DNA of 43,589 nucleotides from JBAXXL01 sp038206725. GTDB lineage: Bacteria > Bacteroidota > Ignavibacteria > Kapaibacteriales > UBA2268. Of the stretch, positions 8,668 through 15,924 are shown piece by piece. Position numbers and translations under genes: made by a program. The notes below the pieces were generated by a model. It saw only the letters and a program-made list of their open reading frames with translations. It made no database searches and was not told the origin of the DNA. Position 1 is the first letter of the stretch. The number at the start of each line of letters is the position of its first letter. Where the stretch lies: the NCBI GenBank assembly GCA_038206725.1, contig JBBRAO010000028.1, positions 1-43,589 on the forward strand, given 5' to 3'.

Positions 8668-10887
8668 ATGGACGTTGAAACTAAAGTTGTAACAGATCTA
8701 CCGGAGAATGCATATCGAGAACTCGAAGCGGGCGAAGAATACAAACCCGTTATGCCGGTAAGTTCGGTTATCAAAGAAGTAACCCCGTGGTCAGTATTTT
8801 GGGGTATTATTATGGCAATCGTATTTTCAGGTGCCGCCGCATTTTCAGGATTGAAAATCGGTCAGGTTATCGAAGCCGCGATTCCAATTTCTATCATAGC
8901 AGTAGGTTTGAGCACAGCATTCAAGAAAAAAAATATGCTTGGTCAAAATGTCATTATTCAATCTATTGGTGGTAGCTCAGGTGTAGTTGTCGCAGGTGCG
9001 ATTTTTACTATTCCGGGCTTATACATATTAGGGTTGGATGTTAATTTTTTCCATATCTTCATCGCCGCTTTTTTGGGCGCGTGCCTTGGTATATTGTTTT
9101 TAATACCATTTAGAAGATATTTTGTTAAAGATATGCACGGTAAATTCCCGTTCCCTGAAGCAAAAGCAACAACAGAAATCCTGATGTCCGGCGAAAAAGG
9201 CGGAAATCAGGCAAAAGCTCTAATTGTCAGCGGTTTGATTGCCGGTATTTACGATTTTATTTGTATATATACAGGCCTATTTTCCGAAGAATTTACTTCA
9301 CGTATAGTTGGATGGGGCGCGCAGGTAGCCGATAAATCCAAAATTTTATTCCGTTTCGGTGTCAGCCCGCTAATCGTAGGTTTCGGTTATTTGGTTGGTT
9401 TAAGGTACTCACTTATTATTGCAATGGGTTCACTATTTGCTTGGTTTGTATTAGTACCGCTTTTCAATCAAGCCGCATTAATGGCAGGCAGTAATTTCTT
9501 TGCCGGTATGTCGCCGGAAATTATATTCAAAGAATATGTCCGCTATATCGGTATTGGTGCTATTGCAATGGCGGGAATGATTGGTATAGTGAAATCTTCG
9601 GGAGTTATTGGCTCGGCATTCAAATTAGCATTCAGCAGTATTTTTGGAAAAACTGATGCTGATGAAAAAATCGAACGTACACAACGCGATATAAAAATGT
9701 CATTTATTATGATGATGATTGCTTTAACAGCTATTGCACTTTTAGTATTCTTAATTACAGGTTTCAATATTAGTGTTGCTCAAGCAATTGTGGCATTTTT
9801 AACAATAATTATTATTTCATTCCTATTTACAACAGTTGCCGCGAACGCAATTGCTATAGTCGGTTCGAACCCTGTATCGGGTATGACTCTGATGACTTTG
9901 CTTATCGCGTCGTTTACATTTGCCGCTATGGGTTTGAAAGGTAATTCCGGTATGACCACAACATTGGTTCTCGGGGGTATCGTTTGTACAGCATTGTCAG
10001 TGGCAGGTGGGTTTATCACCGATTTAAAGGTTGGTTATTGGCTGGGTTCAACACCACGCAAACAAGAGTCCTGGAAATTCTTAGGTATGTTAGTATCAGC
10101 CGCGACGGTTGGCGTGGTCATATTTATGCTTAACAGTACTTTTGGTTTTACCGATAATGACTATTTGGTAAATCAACACAAATTTACAAAAGCGCAAATC
10201 CAATTGGTTGAAAAGGGGACAGCGTCTCCTAAATTAATGAAAGAATACAAAGCCGAAAAGAAAAACGCTAAACCTCTTGTTGCCCCTCAAGCTAATGCTA
10301 TGGCGGCAGTTATTGCTCCAATAATGAGTGATAAAAAAGAAGTTAAAACTATTGCCGCTCAAAATATAAATGGTTTACTTGTCCCTGCTGATAAAAAAGT
10401 GAAAGGTGAAATCATTGCCGCAATCAAAAATTCTAAAGGTGAACTCGTTCCTGCCGGAAAAACCGAGAAAGAAAAAGCTAATGAAAAAATATTCTTATAT
10501 TTATTAGGTGCTTTAGTAGCTTTGCTTTTGAATTTCATAGGTATTCCGCCATTGGCTTTTGCCTTGGGTATGTACCTGCCGCTTCAATTAAATACGCCTT
10601 TGGTTGCGGGTGGCTTGTTGGCATACTTTGTAGCGAAGAGTTCAAAAGACAAAGAAGTTGCTTTGAAACGCGAACAACGCGGAACGCTTATAGCTTCCGG
10701 CTTCATCGCCGGTGCCGCCTTATTCGGCATTATCGGTGCATTGCTCAAGTTCTTTGGTGTGGACATTTGGATTTCTGTTTGGGACAAAAACCCGATTGGA
10801 GGTCAAGTAGCCGCTCTTATAGCTTTCGTTGCATTATTCGTCTATTTCAGATGGGATACATACAGAGCTGACAAAATCAAAGACTAA
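8668..10887 (+). CDS. OPT/YSL-family oligopeptide or metal-chelate transporter
   Basis: This is a large polytopic inner-membrane protein of the OPT superfamily, which imports small peptides, modified peptides or metal-chelator complexes. The family's N-terminal pattern is visible: TPWSVFWGIIMAIVFSGAAAF, then SGLKIGQVIEAAIP and MLGQNVIIQSIGGSSG. The later FPFPEAKATTEILMSG and AIVGSNPVSGMTLMT also match. About 14-16 hydrophobic segments can be counted. A hydrophilic, lysine-rich loop at about residues 505-605 interrupts the membrane part. AGGAG precedes the ATG. The substrate cannot be told from sequence. Confidence 0.88.
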   Translation: MDVETKVVTDLPENAYRELEAGEEYKPVMPVSSVIKEVTPWSVFWGIIMAIVFSGAAAFSGLKIGQVIEAAIPISIIAVGLSTAFKKKNMLGQNVIIQSIGGSSGVVVAGAIFTIPGLYILGLDVNFFHIFIAAFLGACLGILFLIPFRRYFVKDMHGKFPFPEAKATTEILMSGEKGGNQAKALIVSGLIAGIYDFICIYTGLFSEEFTSRIVGWGAQVADKSKILFRFGVSPLIVGFGYLVGLRYSLIIAMGSLFAWFVLVPLFNQAALMAGSNFFAGMSPEIIFKEYVRYIGIGAIAMAGMIGIVKSSGVIGSAFKLAFSSIFGKTDADEKIERTQRDIKMSFIMMMIALTAIALLVFLITGFNISVAQAIVAFLTIIIISFLFTTVAANAIAIVGSNPVSGMTLMTLLIASFTFAAMGLKGNSGMTTTLVLGGIVCTALSVAGGFITDLKVGYWLGSTPRKQESWKFLGMLVSAATVGVVIFMLNSTFGFTDNDYLVNQHKFTKAQIQLVEKGTASPKLMKEYKAEKKNAKPLVAPQANAMAAVIAPIMSDKKEVKTIAAQNINGLLVPADKKVKGEIIAAIKNSKGELVPAGKTEKEKANEKIFLYLLGALVALLLNFIGIPPLAFALGMYLPLQLNTPLVAGGLLAYFVAKSSKDKEVALKREQRGTLIASGFIAGAALFGIIGALLKFFGVDIWISVWDKNPIGGQVAALIAFVALFVYFRWDTYRADKIKD

Positions 10888-10899
10888 TACTTTTTCAAT

Positions 10900-10925
10900 C
10901 AACCCCACGCTTAAGCGTGGGGTCG
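10900..10925. repeat. Dispersed GC-rich palindrome, copy A
   Basis: CAACCCCACGCTT followed by AAGCGTGGGGTCG gives a near-perfect 26-base palindrome just downstream of the OPT gene. It belongs to the same family as the copies at 21413, 21476 and 27080. It has no T-tract, so it is not an ordinary terminator. Confidence 0.8.
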
Positions 10926-10953
10926 ATATTATTGGATTTAGGGATGAGAGATC

Positions 10954-10981
10954 GTCTTCCCCGCGTCAGCGGGGATCTATC
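10954..10981. repeat. Solitary type I-E CRISPR-like repeat
   Basis: The core TTCCCCGCGTCAGCGGGGAT at 10957-10976 matches, from memory, the E. coli type I-E repeat core at 19 of 20 positions, including the CCCCGC/GCGGGG stem. Only one copy exists in the window and no cas genes are present, so this is not an array. It may instead be another GC-rich palindrome of the intergenic repeat type. Confidence 0.45.
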
Positions 10982-11085
10982 TTCAAACAATTGAAAGTTG
11001 AAAAGTGAAAATTACGAAATTCCGATAAAATAAAATATTCTGCAATATTCAGCGTTTTTAAATAAAATCTATTAACGAGGTTAAG

Positions 11086-11362
11086 ATGAAATATCGAATT
11101 ATATTAGAATAAGATGAGGATGGAATTTATACAGCACTTTGCCCATCGTTACCGGGGTGTATATCTCAGGGAAACACTCGTAATGAAGCAATGGTGAATA
11201 TCAAAGACGCGATTAATGGCTATATTGAGAACCTAATCAAGCATAACGAGGCAGTTCCTCCACCCAACATCAGAAGATATTGAAGATAATTTACTTATAC
11301 AGAAAATAAAAAGCGAATTCAATGAGTACGTTGCTTTAGAAGAAATTGAAAAACTGATATAA
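11086..11362 (+). pseudogene. HicB-family antitoxin, broken by a stop and a frameshift
   Basis: Reading from the ATG at 11086 gives MKYRIILE, a TAA at 11110-11112, then DEDGIYTALCPSLPGCISQG and NTRNEAMVNIKDAINGYIE, which is the classic HicB/UPF0150 N-terminal domain. Family members usually read ILEQDEDG here, so the stop is explained by one CAA-to-TAA change. After VPPP (around 11265-11272) the frame stops early at 11281. Shifting by one base restores TSEDIEDNLL to EEIEKLI, ending at TAA 11360-11362. The gene therefore carries one nonsense and one frameshift lesion. No convincing HicA toxin is seen next to it. Confidence 0.72.
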
Positions 11363-11460
11363 CAAGTGAACATCACCTGATGTGCTGTGGGAGAAGTACC
11401 TAAAATATTGAAACATTAAACACGTTTTTTAAGGAAATAAAAATTTAATTGAGGTTAAGA

Positions 11461-11673
11461 ATGCACGATTTTGCAGATGTAGTTGATAAAGTTCAAGAAT
11501 TTGATTATGAAGAATTGGTCGAATTGCAAGAATTGACCAATAAGTACATTATTGAAATGAAACGTGACCAAATCGAAATAGCTCATAAAGAATCAATGGA
11601 AGAATACAATTCGGGAAAATTGCATTTTACTTCCGATATAAATGAATTAGAATCAATATTGGATTCGTTATGA
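11461..11673 (+). CDS. Antitoxin of a type II toxin-antitoxin pair
   Basis: This is a small acidic protein of about 70 residues, starting at the ATG at 11461 with GAGG at 11451-11454 as ribosome binding site. A TTG twelve bases upstream would place the start over that site, so I reject it. The sequence is helical and charged (FDYEELVELQELTNKYIIEMKRDQIEIAHKE is a long helix), with a C-terminal tail rich in acidic residues of the kind that wraps around RelE-like toxins. The last four bases overlap the downstream toxin start (ATGA), typical of antitoxin-toxin order. No DNA-binding motif is obvious. Confidence 0.7.
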   Translation: MHDFADVVDKVQEFDYEELVELQELTNKYIIEMKRDQIEIAHKESMEEYNSGKLHFTSDINELESILDSL

Positions 11674-11939
11674 TTGAAGTATCTTTCAGTAGTTCATTTC
11701 TAAAATGTTATAAAAAGTTAATCAAAGGGAATACTGAAATTGAAAACCAATTTAAAAGCAAATTGGAAATTTTTCGAAATAATCCTTATGATTCACGCTT
11801 AAAAACACATAAATTAGCAGGTAAACTTCAGCATATTTGGAGTTTTAGCGTAAATCTATCCTTTCGAGTTACCTTTTACTTTGTAGAATCAAACAAAGTA
11901 ATCTTTCAATATATTGGCACACATAACGAAGTTTACTAA
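11670..11939 (+). CDS. RelE/ParE-superfamily toxin (YafQ-like)
   Basis: The 89-residue basic protein has the RelE/ParE superfamily pattern: an N-terminal strand (IEVSFSSSFLKCYKKL), two helices, DSRLKTHKLAGKLQHIWSFSV, then FRVTFYFVESNKVIFQYIGTHNEVY. The ending GTHNEVY is characteristic of YafQ/mRNA-interferase-like members. These toxins usually cut mRNA on the ribosome, though some ParE-like relatives target gyrase. It overlaps the antitoxin by four bases, so the two are translationally coupled. Confidence 0.82.
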   Translation: MIEVSFSSSFLKCYKKLIKGNTEIENQFKSKLEIFRNNPYDSRLKTHKLAGKLQHIWSFSVNLSFRVTFYFVESNKVIFQYIGTHNEVY

Positions 11940-11943
11940 TTTT

Positions 11944-12021
11944 ATGACAACAACAACACGCAAAACATACATCGGCAAAGAGAGGGACAACGAAAGCTAG
12001 TTGGGCGACTTCGGCACTTAA
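11944..12021 (+). pseudogene. Rhs-core-like remnant (YIGKERD motif)
   Basis: The short frame reads MTTTTRKTYIGKERDNES, a TAG at 11998-12000, then LGDFGT and TAA. The string YIGKERDxES(G)LGDFG resembles the core motif of Rhs repeat-associated proteins (TGKERDxETGLxxFGARYYD). It is far too short to be a gene and lacks everything else, so it is a leftover of an Rhs-type gene tail. A related string follows the next toxin-antitoxin pair. Confidence 0.4.
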
Positions 12022-12169
12022 TTATTGAAAGTTAAAAAGTGATAAGAAACCCGGTTAAAGCATAAAGTCCAAATTTTACAAATCTTTTGTTATATGAAAT
12101 AATCATTATTTATTTTCGTTTTAAATTAAGTAATAAATAGAATAAGAAAATACTTTTTAAAGGTGATAT

Positions 12170-12367
12170 ATGGAGGGTATTCAATATATTGTATCCGAAC
12201 AGGGTAATAAAACTGCTGTACTCATAGACTTAAAGAAGTACAAAAAAGTGTGGGAGGATTTTTACGATATTTTGGTCGCTAAAAGTCGTGAAAATGAACC
12301 TCGTGAAAGCTTTGAAGAAGTCAAGAAAAAGTTGATTATGCAAGACAAATTGAATAAAAAGCTATAA
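12170..12367 (+). CDS. Phd/YefM-like antitoxin
   Basis: The 65-residue protein begins MEGIQYIVSEQGNKTAVLIDLKKY, matching the short Phd/YefM-like antitoxins that pair with RelE toxins (a beta-strand, then VLIDLxxYxxxxE, then an acidic helix). AAAGGTGA lies just before the ATG. The C-terminal SFEEVKKKLIMQDKLNKKL would be the toxin-binding helix. It overlaps the reading frame of the following RelE-like toxin by 14 bases. Confidence 0.75.
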   Translation: MEGIQYIVSEQGNKTAVLIDLKKYKKVWEDFYDILVAKSRENEPRESFEEVKKKLIMQDKLNKKL

Positions 12368-12620
12368 TATAACTTTCTCAAAATCTGCAATAAATGAAAT
12401 TGAAGCCTTAGATAATCAGTTAATCGAAAGGATTTGGAAAAAAATCGAAAGCCTCATAACCACCCCACGACCGGCAGGATGCAAAAATCTTCAAGGCTCA
12501 AACAATATTTGGAGAATTAGGATAGGGGATTACAGGATTTTATACACAATTTCAGATTCGGACTCTATTTTGGATATTATAGCTGTTAAGCATAGAAAAG
12601 ACGCATATAAATCAAATTAA
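12354..12620 (+). CDS. RelE-family toxin with an apparent ATA start
   Basis: The open frame after a TGA at 12351-12353 encodes IKSYNITFSKSAINEIEALD, NQLIERIWKKIESLITTPRP, AGCKNLQGSNNIWRIRIGDY and RILYTISDSDSILDIIAVKHRKDAYKSN. This matches RelE toxins along their full length: the GCKKLKGxxxxWRIRxGDYRIxY core and the IIxIKHRKDVY end. The family's initiator Met aligns with the ATA at 12354, and no ATG, GTG or TTG start precedes the domain in frame. Either ATA is used as a weak start, translation is coupled to the antitoxin, or an ATG has mutated and the toxin is silenced. Confidence 0.75.
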   Translation: MKSYNITFSKSAINEIEALDNQLIERIWKKIESLITTPRPAGCKNLQGSNNIWRIRIGDYRILYTISDSDSILDIIAVKHRKDAYKSN

Positions 12621-12635
12621 TAAAACCAACAACCC

Positions 12636-12785
12636 TACATTGGCAAAGAGCGAGTGAATAGTTTCAATATGGAAGCCCGCTATCCGGAAGAAAAATGGTC
12701 ATTCTATAAGCAATGCACCAAAGAATATACGAAACTACATTTTATTCAAAAAGAAGTTATTGATAAGGGAATTAAAGTAGCTTAA
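12636..12785 (+). pseudogene. Tail of an Rhs/HEPN-type gene
   Basis: The frame reads YIGKERVNSFN, then MEARYPEEKWSFYKQCTKEY and TKLHFIQKEVIDKGIKVA before TAA 12783-12785. The EARYPxxKxSFYKxCTKE stretch resembles the C-terminal end of small HEPN-domain proteins, while the first residues recall the Rhs-like string seen after the previous toxin. There is no ribosome binding site and no N-terminal domain. I read it as a degraded gene end joined to a short repeat of the flanking sequence. Confidence 0.45.
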
Positions 12786-12841
12786 AAACTTTGTACTTTG
12801 TGCTTAAGTACATTAGTTAATATTAAAATAGTGTTATAATT

Positions 12842-12873
12842 AAAAAAAAGCCGCTCATTAGGGCGGCTTTTTC
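12842..12873. terminator. Bidirectional terminator
   Basis: AAAGCCGC and GCGGCTTT form a stem around an 8-base loop, with an A-run before and a T-run after, so it can serve both the plus-strand island and the convergent scpB-like gene. Confidence 0.85.
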
Positions 12874-12878
12874 ATTTT

Positions 12879-13661
12879 CTATTCACCTGTAAAATTAGGT
12901 TTTCTTTTTTCTATGAACGCTCTTTTTCCCTCGGCGTAATCTTTGCTATCGTAAACTAAACGACGCAAACCTTGGATACGCTCAAATGTATCGGGAGTAA
13001 TCGGATGAGAGTTCCCGAATATGCGCAATTGCTCTTTGATTACAGCAATACTTAGGGGCGAATTCTCTAAAACTCGTTCGCAAGTAAATTCTGTAATCTT
13101 TTCCAATTCTTCCAAATTCGGTGCTAAGTGATTCAATATTCCGTGGTGCTTAGCCTGATGAGCGTTGACAGGTAATGCGGTAAAAAACATTTCTTTGGCG
13201 GTGTGGTGACCTACCATATTGATAAAATGTAAAATACCGGAAGAGTTGTAAGGAATACCGATTTTTGCGGGTGTAATAGCAAAAGAAGCGGAATAAGTAC
13301 CCAAAAGCATATCGCACACAAAAGCCAAATCGCACGCACCGCCCCAAACACCGCCTTCAATCATAGCAATAACAGGAGCCGGAACTTTCTGAATTGCACG
13401 AATAACCGTTTCTAACGGATCATTATATGAAAGCGGATCGCGCCCCGAATCAGGCAACTCGTTGATATTGTAACCTGCAGACCATACGTTTACTCCCGGA
13501 TTAGCGCGTATAATAACAACACGAGCTTTTTGTTCGGTAAATTTATCTAAAGCTTCAATTATTTCGTTTAACATCGCATGATTAAGCGAATTTCGCTTTG
13601 CATCGTTATCGAATGTAATTGTTCCAATTTGATTGGTGAAGTCTGTTTTTATGAATTGCAT
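12879..13661 (-). CDS. scpB: Methylmalonyl-CoA decarboxylase (crotonase family)
   Basis: ScpB/YgfG decarboxylates methylmalonyl-CoA to propionyl-CoA. The 260 residues align with E. coli ScpB along their length as I recall it: NVWSAGYNINELPDSGRDPL, SYNDPLETVIRAIQKVPAP, then MIEGGVWGGACDLAF, FAITPAKIGIPYN, SPLSIAVIKEQLRIFG and the tail RAFIEKRKPNFTGE. The shared GRDPLSYxDPL and EKRKPNF strings separate it from generic enoyl-CoA hydratases. No methylmalonyl-CoA mutase or propionyl-CoA transferase gene is adjacent, so the pathway partners lie elsewhere. Confidence 0.88.
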   Translation of the reverse strand: MQFIKTDFTNQIGTITFDNDAKRNSLNHAMLNEIIEALDKFTEQKARVVIIRANPGVNVWSAGYNINELPDSGRDPLSYNDPLETVIRAIQKVPAPVIAMIEGGVWGGACDLAFVCDMLLGTYSASFAITPAKIGIPYNSSGILHFINMVGHHTAKEMFFTALPVNAHQAKHHGILNHLAPNLEELEKITEFTCERVLENSPLSIAVIKEQLRIFGNSHPITPDTFERIQGLRRLVYDSKDYAEGKRAFIEKRKPNFTGE

Positions 13662-13748
13662 TTGTATTCCAAAAATATAAATTTATTTTATGTCATATAT
13701 AAAAAATAAATTTAACGAAATAAAATCATTCACGCAAACGTAAAACTT

Positions 13749-13777
13749 AAAAAAAAGGCATTATTTGCGATAATGCC
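13749..13777 (-). terminator. Rho-independent terminator of ligA
   Basis: On the minus strand, GGCATTAT and ATAATGCC flank a 5-base loop and are followed by eight T residues, about 50 bases after the ligA stop. Confidence 0.9.
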
Positions 13778-13825
13778 AGAAAAAGTTTTATGAATTTTTA
13801 TTAATGTAAGGAAAATTTCACAGAA

Positions 13826-15895
13826 TTAAAACAATGAACCCTGCGTGTTATTATTATTATGATTTTCTTGTATCTGTGGTAAAGCATTAATCATCTTTAT
13901 AAATGCTTTTTCATCGAGTATTTCAATCCCAAGCTTAACCGCGGTGTCATATTTTGAACCCGGATTTGTTCCAACTACAACATAGCTCGTGCTTTTGCTA
14001 ACGGATTTGGTTTCTTTACCGCCCATAGCTTCGACTTTTTGAACACCTTCTTTACGAGTCATTGATTCCAATTCACCGGTAAAAACGAAGGTTTTTCCCT
14101 CAAGTTCGCCGCTACCTACAATTATTTTAGATTCATCTATTTGAAAGCATAAACCAAATTCTCTCAATTTATTTATTAGTTCAATTTTCTTTGGATTTTG
14201 GAAAAAACTTACAATTGAATCTGCCATTTTTTTGCCAATGTCCCTGACAGCGGTAAGTTTATCAATTTCTGCGGCAATCAAAGCATCTACATTTCCGAAG
14301 TTTCGGGCTAAAATTTTTGCTCCACCTTCACCGATGAAACGGATTCCCATACCGTATAGAACTCGTTCGAAAGTTTGCTTTTTTGACGTTTCTATAGCTT
14401 CTAATAGCTTCGCGACTTTTTTATCTGCCCAACCTTCCATATTTTTTAAATCGTCGCTGTGCGAATTTAAATCGTAAATATCGGCTATTGATTTCAACAA
14501 ACCAAAATCAACTAACTGCTCTACAACTTTTTCGCCAAAGCCTTCGATGTTCATCGCGTTCAAACTGGCGAAATGCTCAATTTGGCGCTTTAGTATAAAT
14601 TCATTTTCCGGATCGTCGCAGTAATAGTTCACTTCGCCGTCGGGACGGTAGATTTTATGCCCCGATGCGGTAAATTCTGGAAATGTGTAAGCCACAGAAT
14701 CGGGATTCCTTTTTTCCAGAACCACACCCACAACTTTGGGTATTACATCACCGCCTTTTTCTATAATTACTTTGTCGCCAATACGGATATCTCGTTCTTC
14801 AATATAATCCGCATTGTGCAATGTAGCCCGCTTGATAGTAGAGCCGGCAAGAAAAACAGGTTCCAGTTCAGCAACCGGTGTAACTGTTCCTGTTCGACCG
14901 ATTTGAAGTGTGATATCATTAAGGGTAGTTTCCGCACTTTCGGCTGTATATTTGTATGCTATTGCCCAACGTGGTGAACGTGCCACAAAACCGAGTTCTT
15001 CCTGTTGAGCGAATGAATCTACTTTTAAAACCACTCCATCTATTTGGAATGGCAGAGTTGGACGCTTCACTCTATATTCTTCTATAAACTCGAACACTTC
15101 ATCCAAAGAATTGCAAACTTTATGAGCTTCAAATACATTAAAGCCCAATTTTCCGAGCAGTTCAATTGTTTCGTGGTGCGATTCTAATCTAATTTGGTCA
15201 GTTCTTAAAAAATAGGAGAACATATTGAGATGCCTTTTTGCCGCGGATTTAGGATCGAGCAGTTTTAAAGTTCCTGCGGTTAAATTGCGGGCGTTAGCAA
15301 AAGGTTTTTCGCCGGACTTAACCTTTTCTTCATTAATTTTATTAAAATCTTCTTCAAATATAATAGCTTCGCCGCGGACTTCGAAATCGGTCAGTTTTTG
15401 CCCTTTATATTCAAAAGCCGGAATTTCAATCGGTAGTGTACGGATTGTACGAACATTATGAGTAATATCATCGCCCTTGAAACCATCACCGCGAGTAACG
15501 GCATAATCCAATTTTCCGTCCTTGTAAATACAGCTAAGCGACACACCGTCAAATTTTAATTCCACAGAATAGCGGATTGGTTGATTGGGGAGAAGCTTCT
15601 GCACGCGTGCGTCGAATTCTTCGATCTCTTCCCGAGAATAAGTATTCGAGAGAGAAAGCATAGGGACTTGATGCTCTATTTGAACAAACCCGTCAATAGT
15701 GTCTCCACCCAAACGCTGAGTAGGGGAGTTTGACGAACTATATTCCGGATGGCTTTTCTCTAAATCTTCCAACTCCCTGAAAAGCACATCGTATTCGCGG
15801 TCGCTGACTAAAGACTCGGCATCTATATTATATGCTTTGTCGTATTTATTTATTAAAGCTCTTAATTTTTCTATTCTTGATTGAATTTCGTTCAT
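13826..15895 (-). CDS. ligA: NAD+-dependent DNA ligase lacking the zinc cysteine set
   Basis: LigA seals nicks in replication and repair with NAD+. Domain order is normal: Ia and adenylation domain with the active-site lysine in ELKFDG (Lys114), OB fold (GRTGTVTPVAELEPV), zinc-finger position, HhH domain (about 450-590) and a C-terminal BRCT domain (about 605-689, GKTFVFTGELESMTRKEG). The 689 residues are usual. The odd point is the zinc site: of the four cysteines of E. coli LigA (408, 411, 426, 432), only Cys426 remains. The others are Phe408, Ser411 and Glu432. Its own terminator follows. Confidence 0.95.
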   Translation of the reverse strand: MNEIQSRIEKLRALINKYDKAYNIDAESLVSDREYDVLFRELEDLEKSHPEYSSSNSPTQRLGGDTIDGFVQIEHQVPMLSLSNTYSREEIEEFDARVQKLLPNQPIRYSVELKFDGVSLSCIYKDGKLDYAVTRGDGFKGDDITHNVRTIRTLPIEIPAFEYKGQKLTDFEVRGEAIIFEEDFNKINEEKVKSGEKPFANARNLTAGTLKLLDPKSAAKRHLNMFSYFLRTDQIRLESHHETIELLGKLGFNVFEAHKVCNSLDEVFEFIEEYRVKRPTLPFQIDGVVLKVDSFAQQEELGFVARSPRWAIAYKYTAESAETTLNDITLQIGRTGTVTPVAELEPVFLAGSTIKRATLHNADYIEERDIRIGDKVIIEKGGDVIPKVVGVVLEKRNPDSVAYTFPEFTASGHKIYRPDGEVNYYCDDPENEFILKRQIEHFASLNAMNIEGFGEKVVEQLVDFGLLKSIADIYDLNSHSDDLKNMEGWADKKVAKLLEAIETSKKQTFERVLYGMGIRFIGEGGAKILARNFGNVDALIAAEIDKLTAVRDIGKKMADSIVSFFQNPKKIELINKLREFGLCFQIDESKIIVGSGELEGKTFVFTGELESMTRKEGVQKVEAMGGKETKSVSKSTSYVVVGTNPGSKYDTAVKLGIEILDEKAFIKMINALPQIQENHNNNNTQGSLF

Positions 15896-15924
15896 AAAAA
15901 ATTGATTATTATAGGATTATGAAT

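Noticed and set aside
10900..10981. Possible CRISPR array
   Set aside because: Only one I-E-like repeat is present, there are no regularly spaced copies and no cas genes, so it is listed as a lone repeat.
11449..11460. TTG start for the first antitoxin
   Set aside because: It would overlap the GAGG ribosome binding site at 11451-11454; the ATG at 11461 has correct spacing to it.
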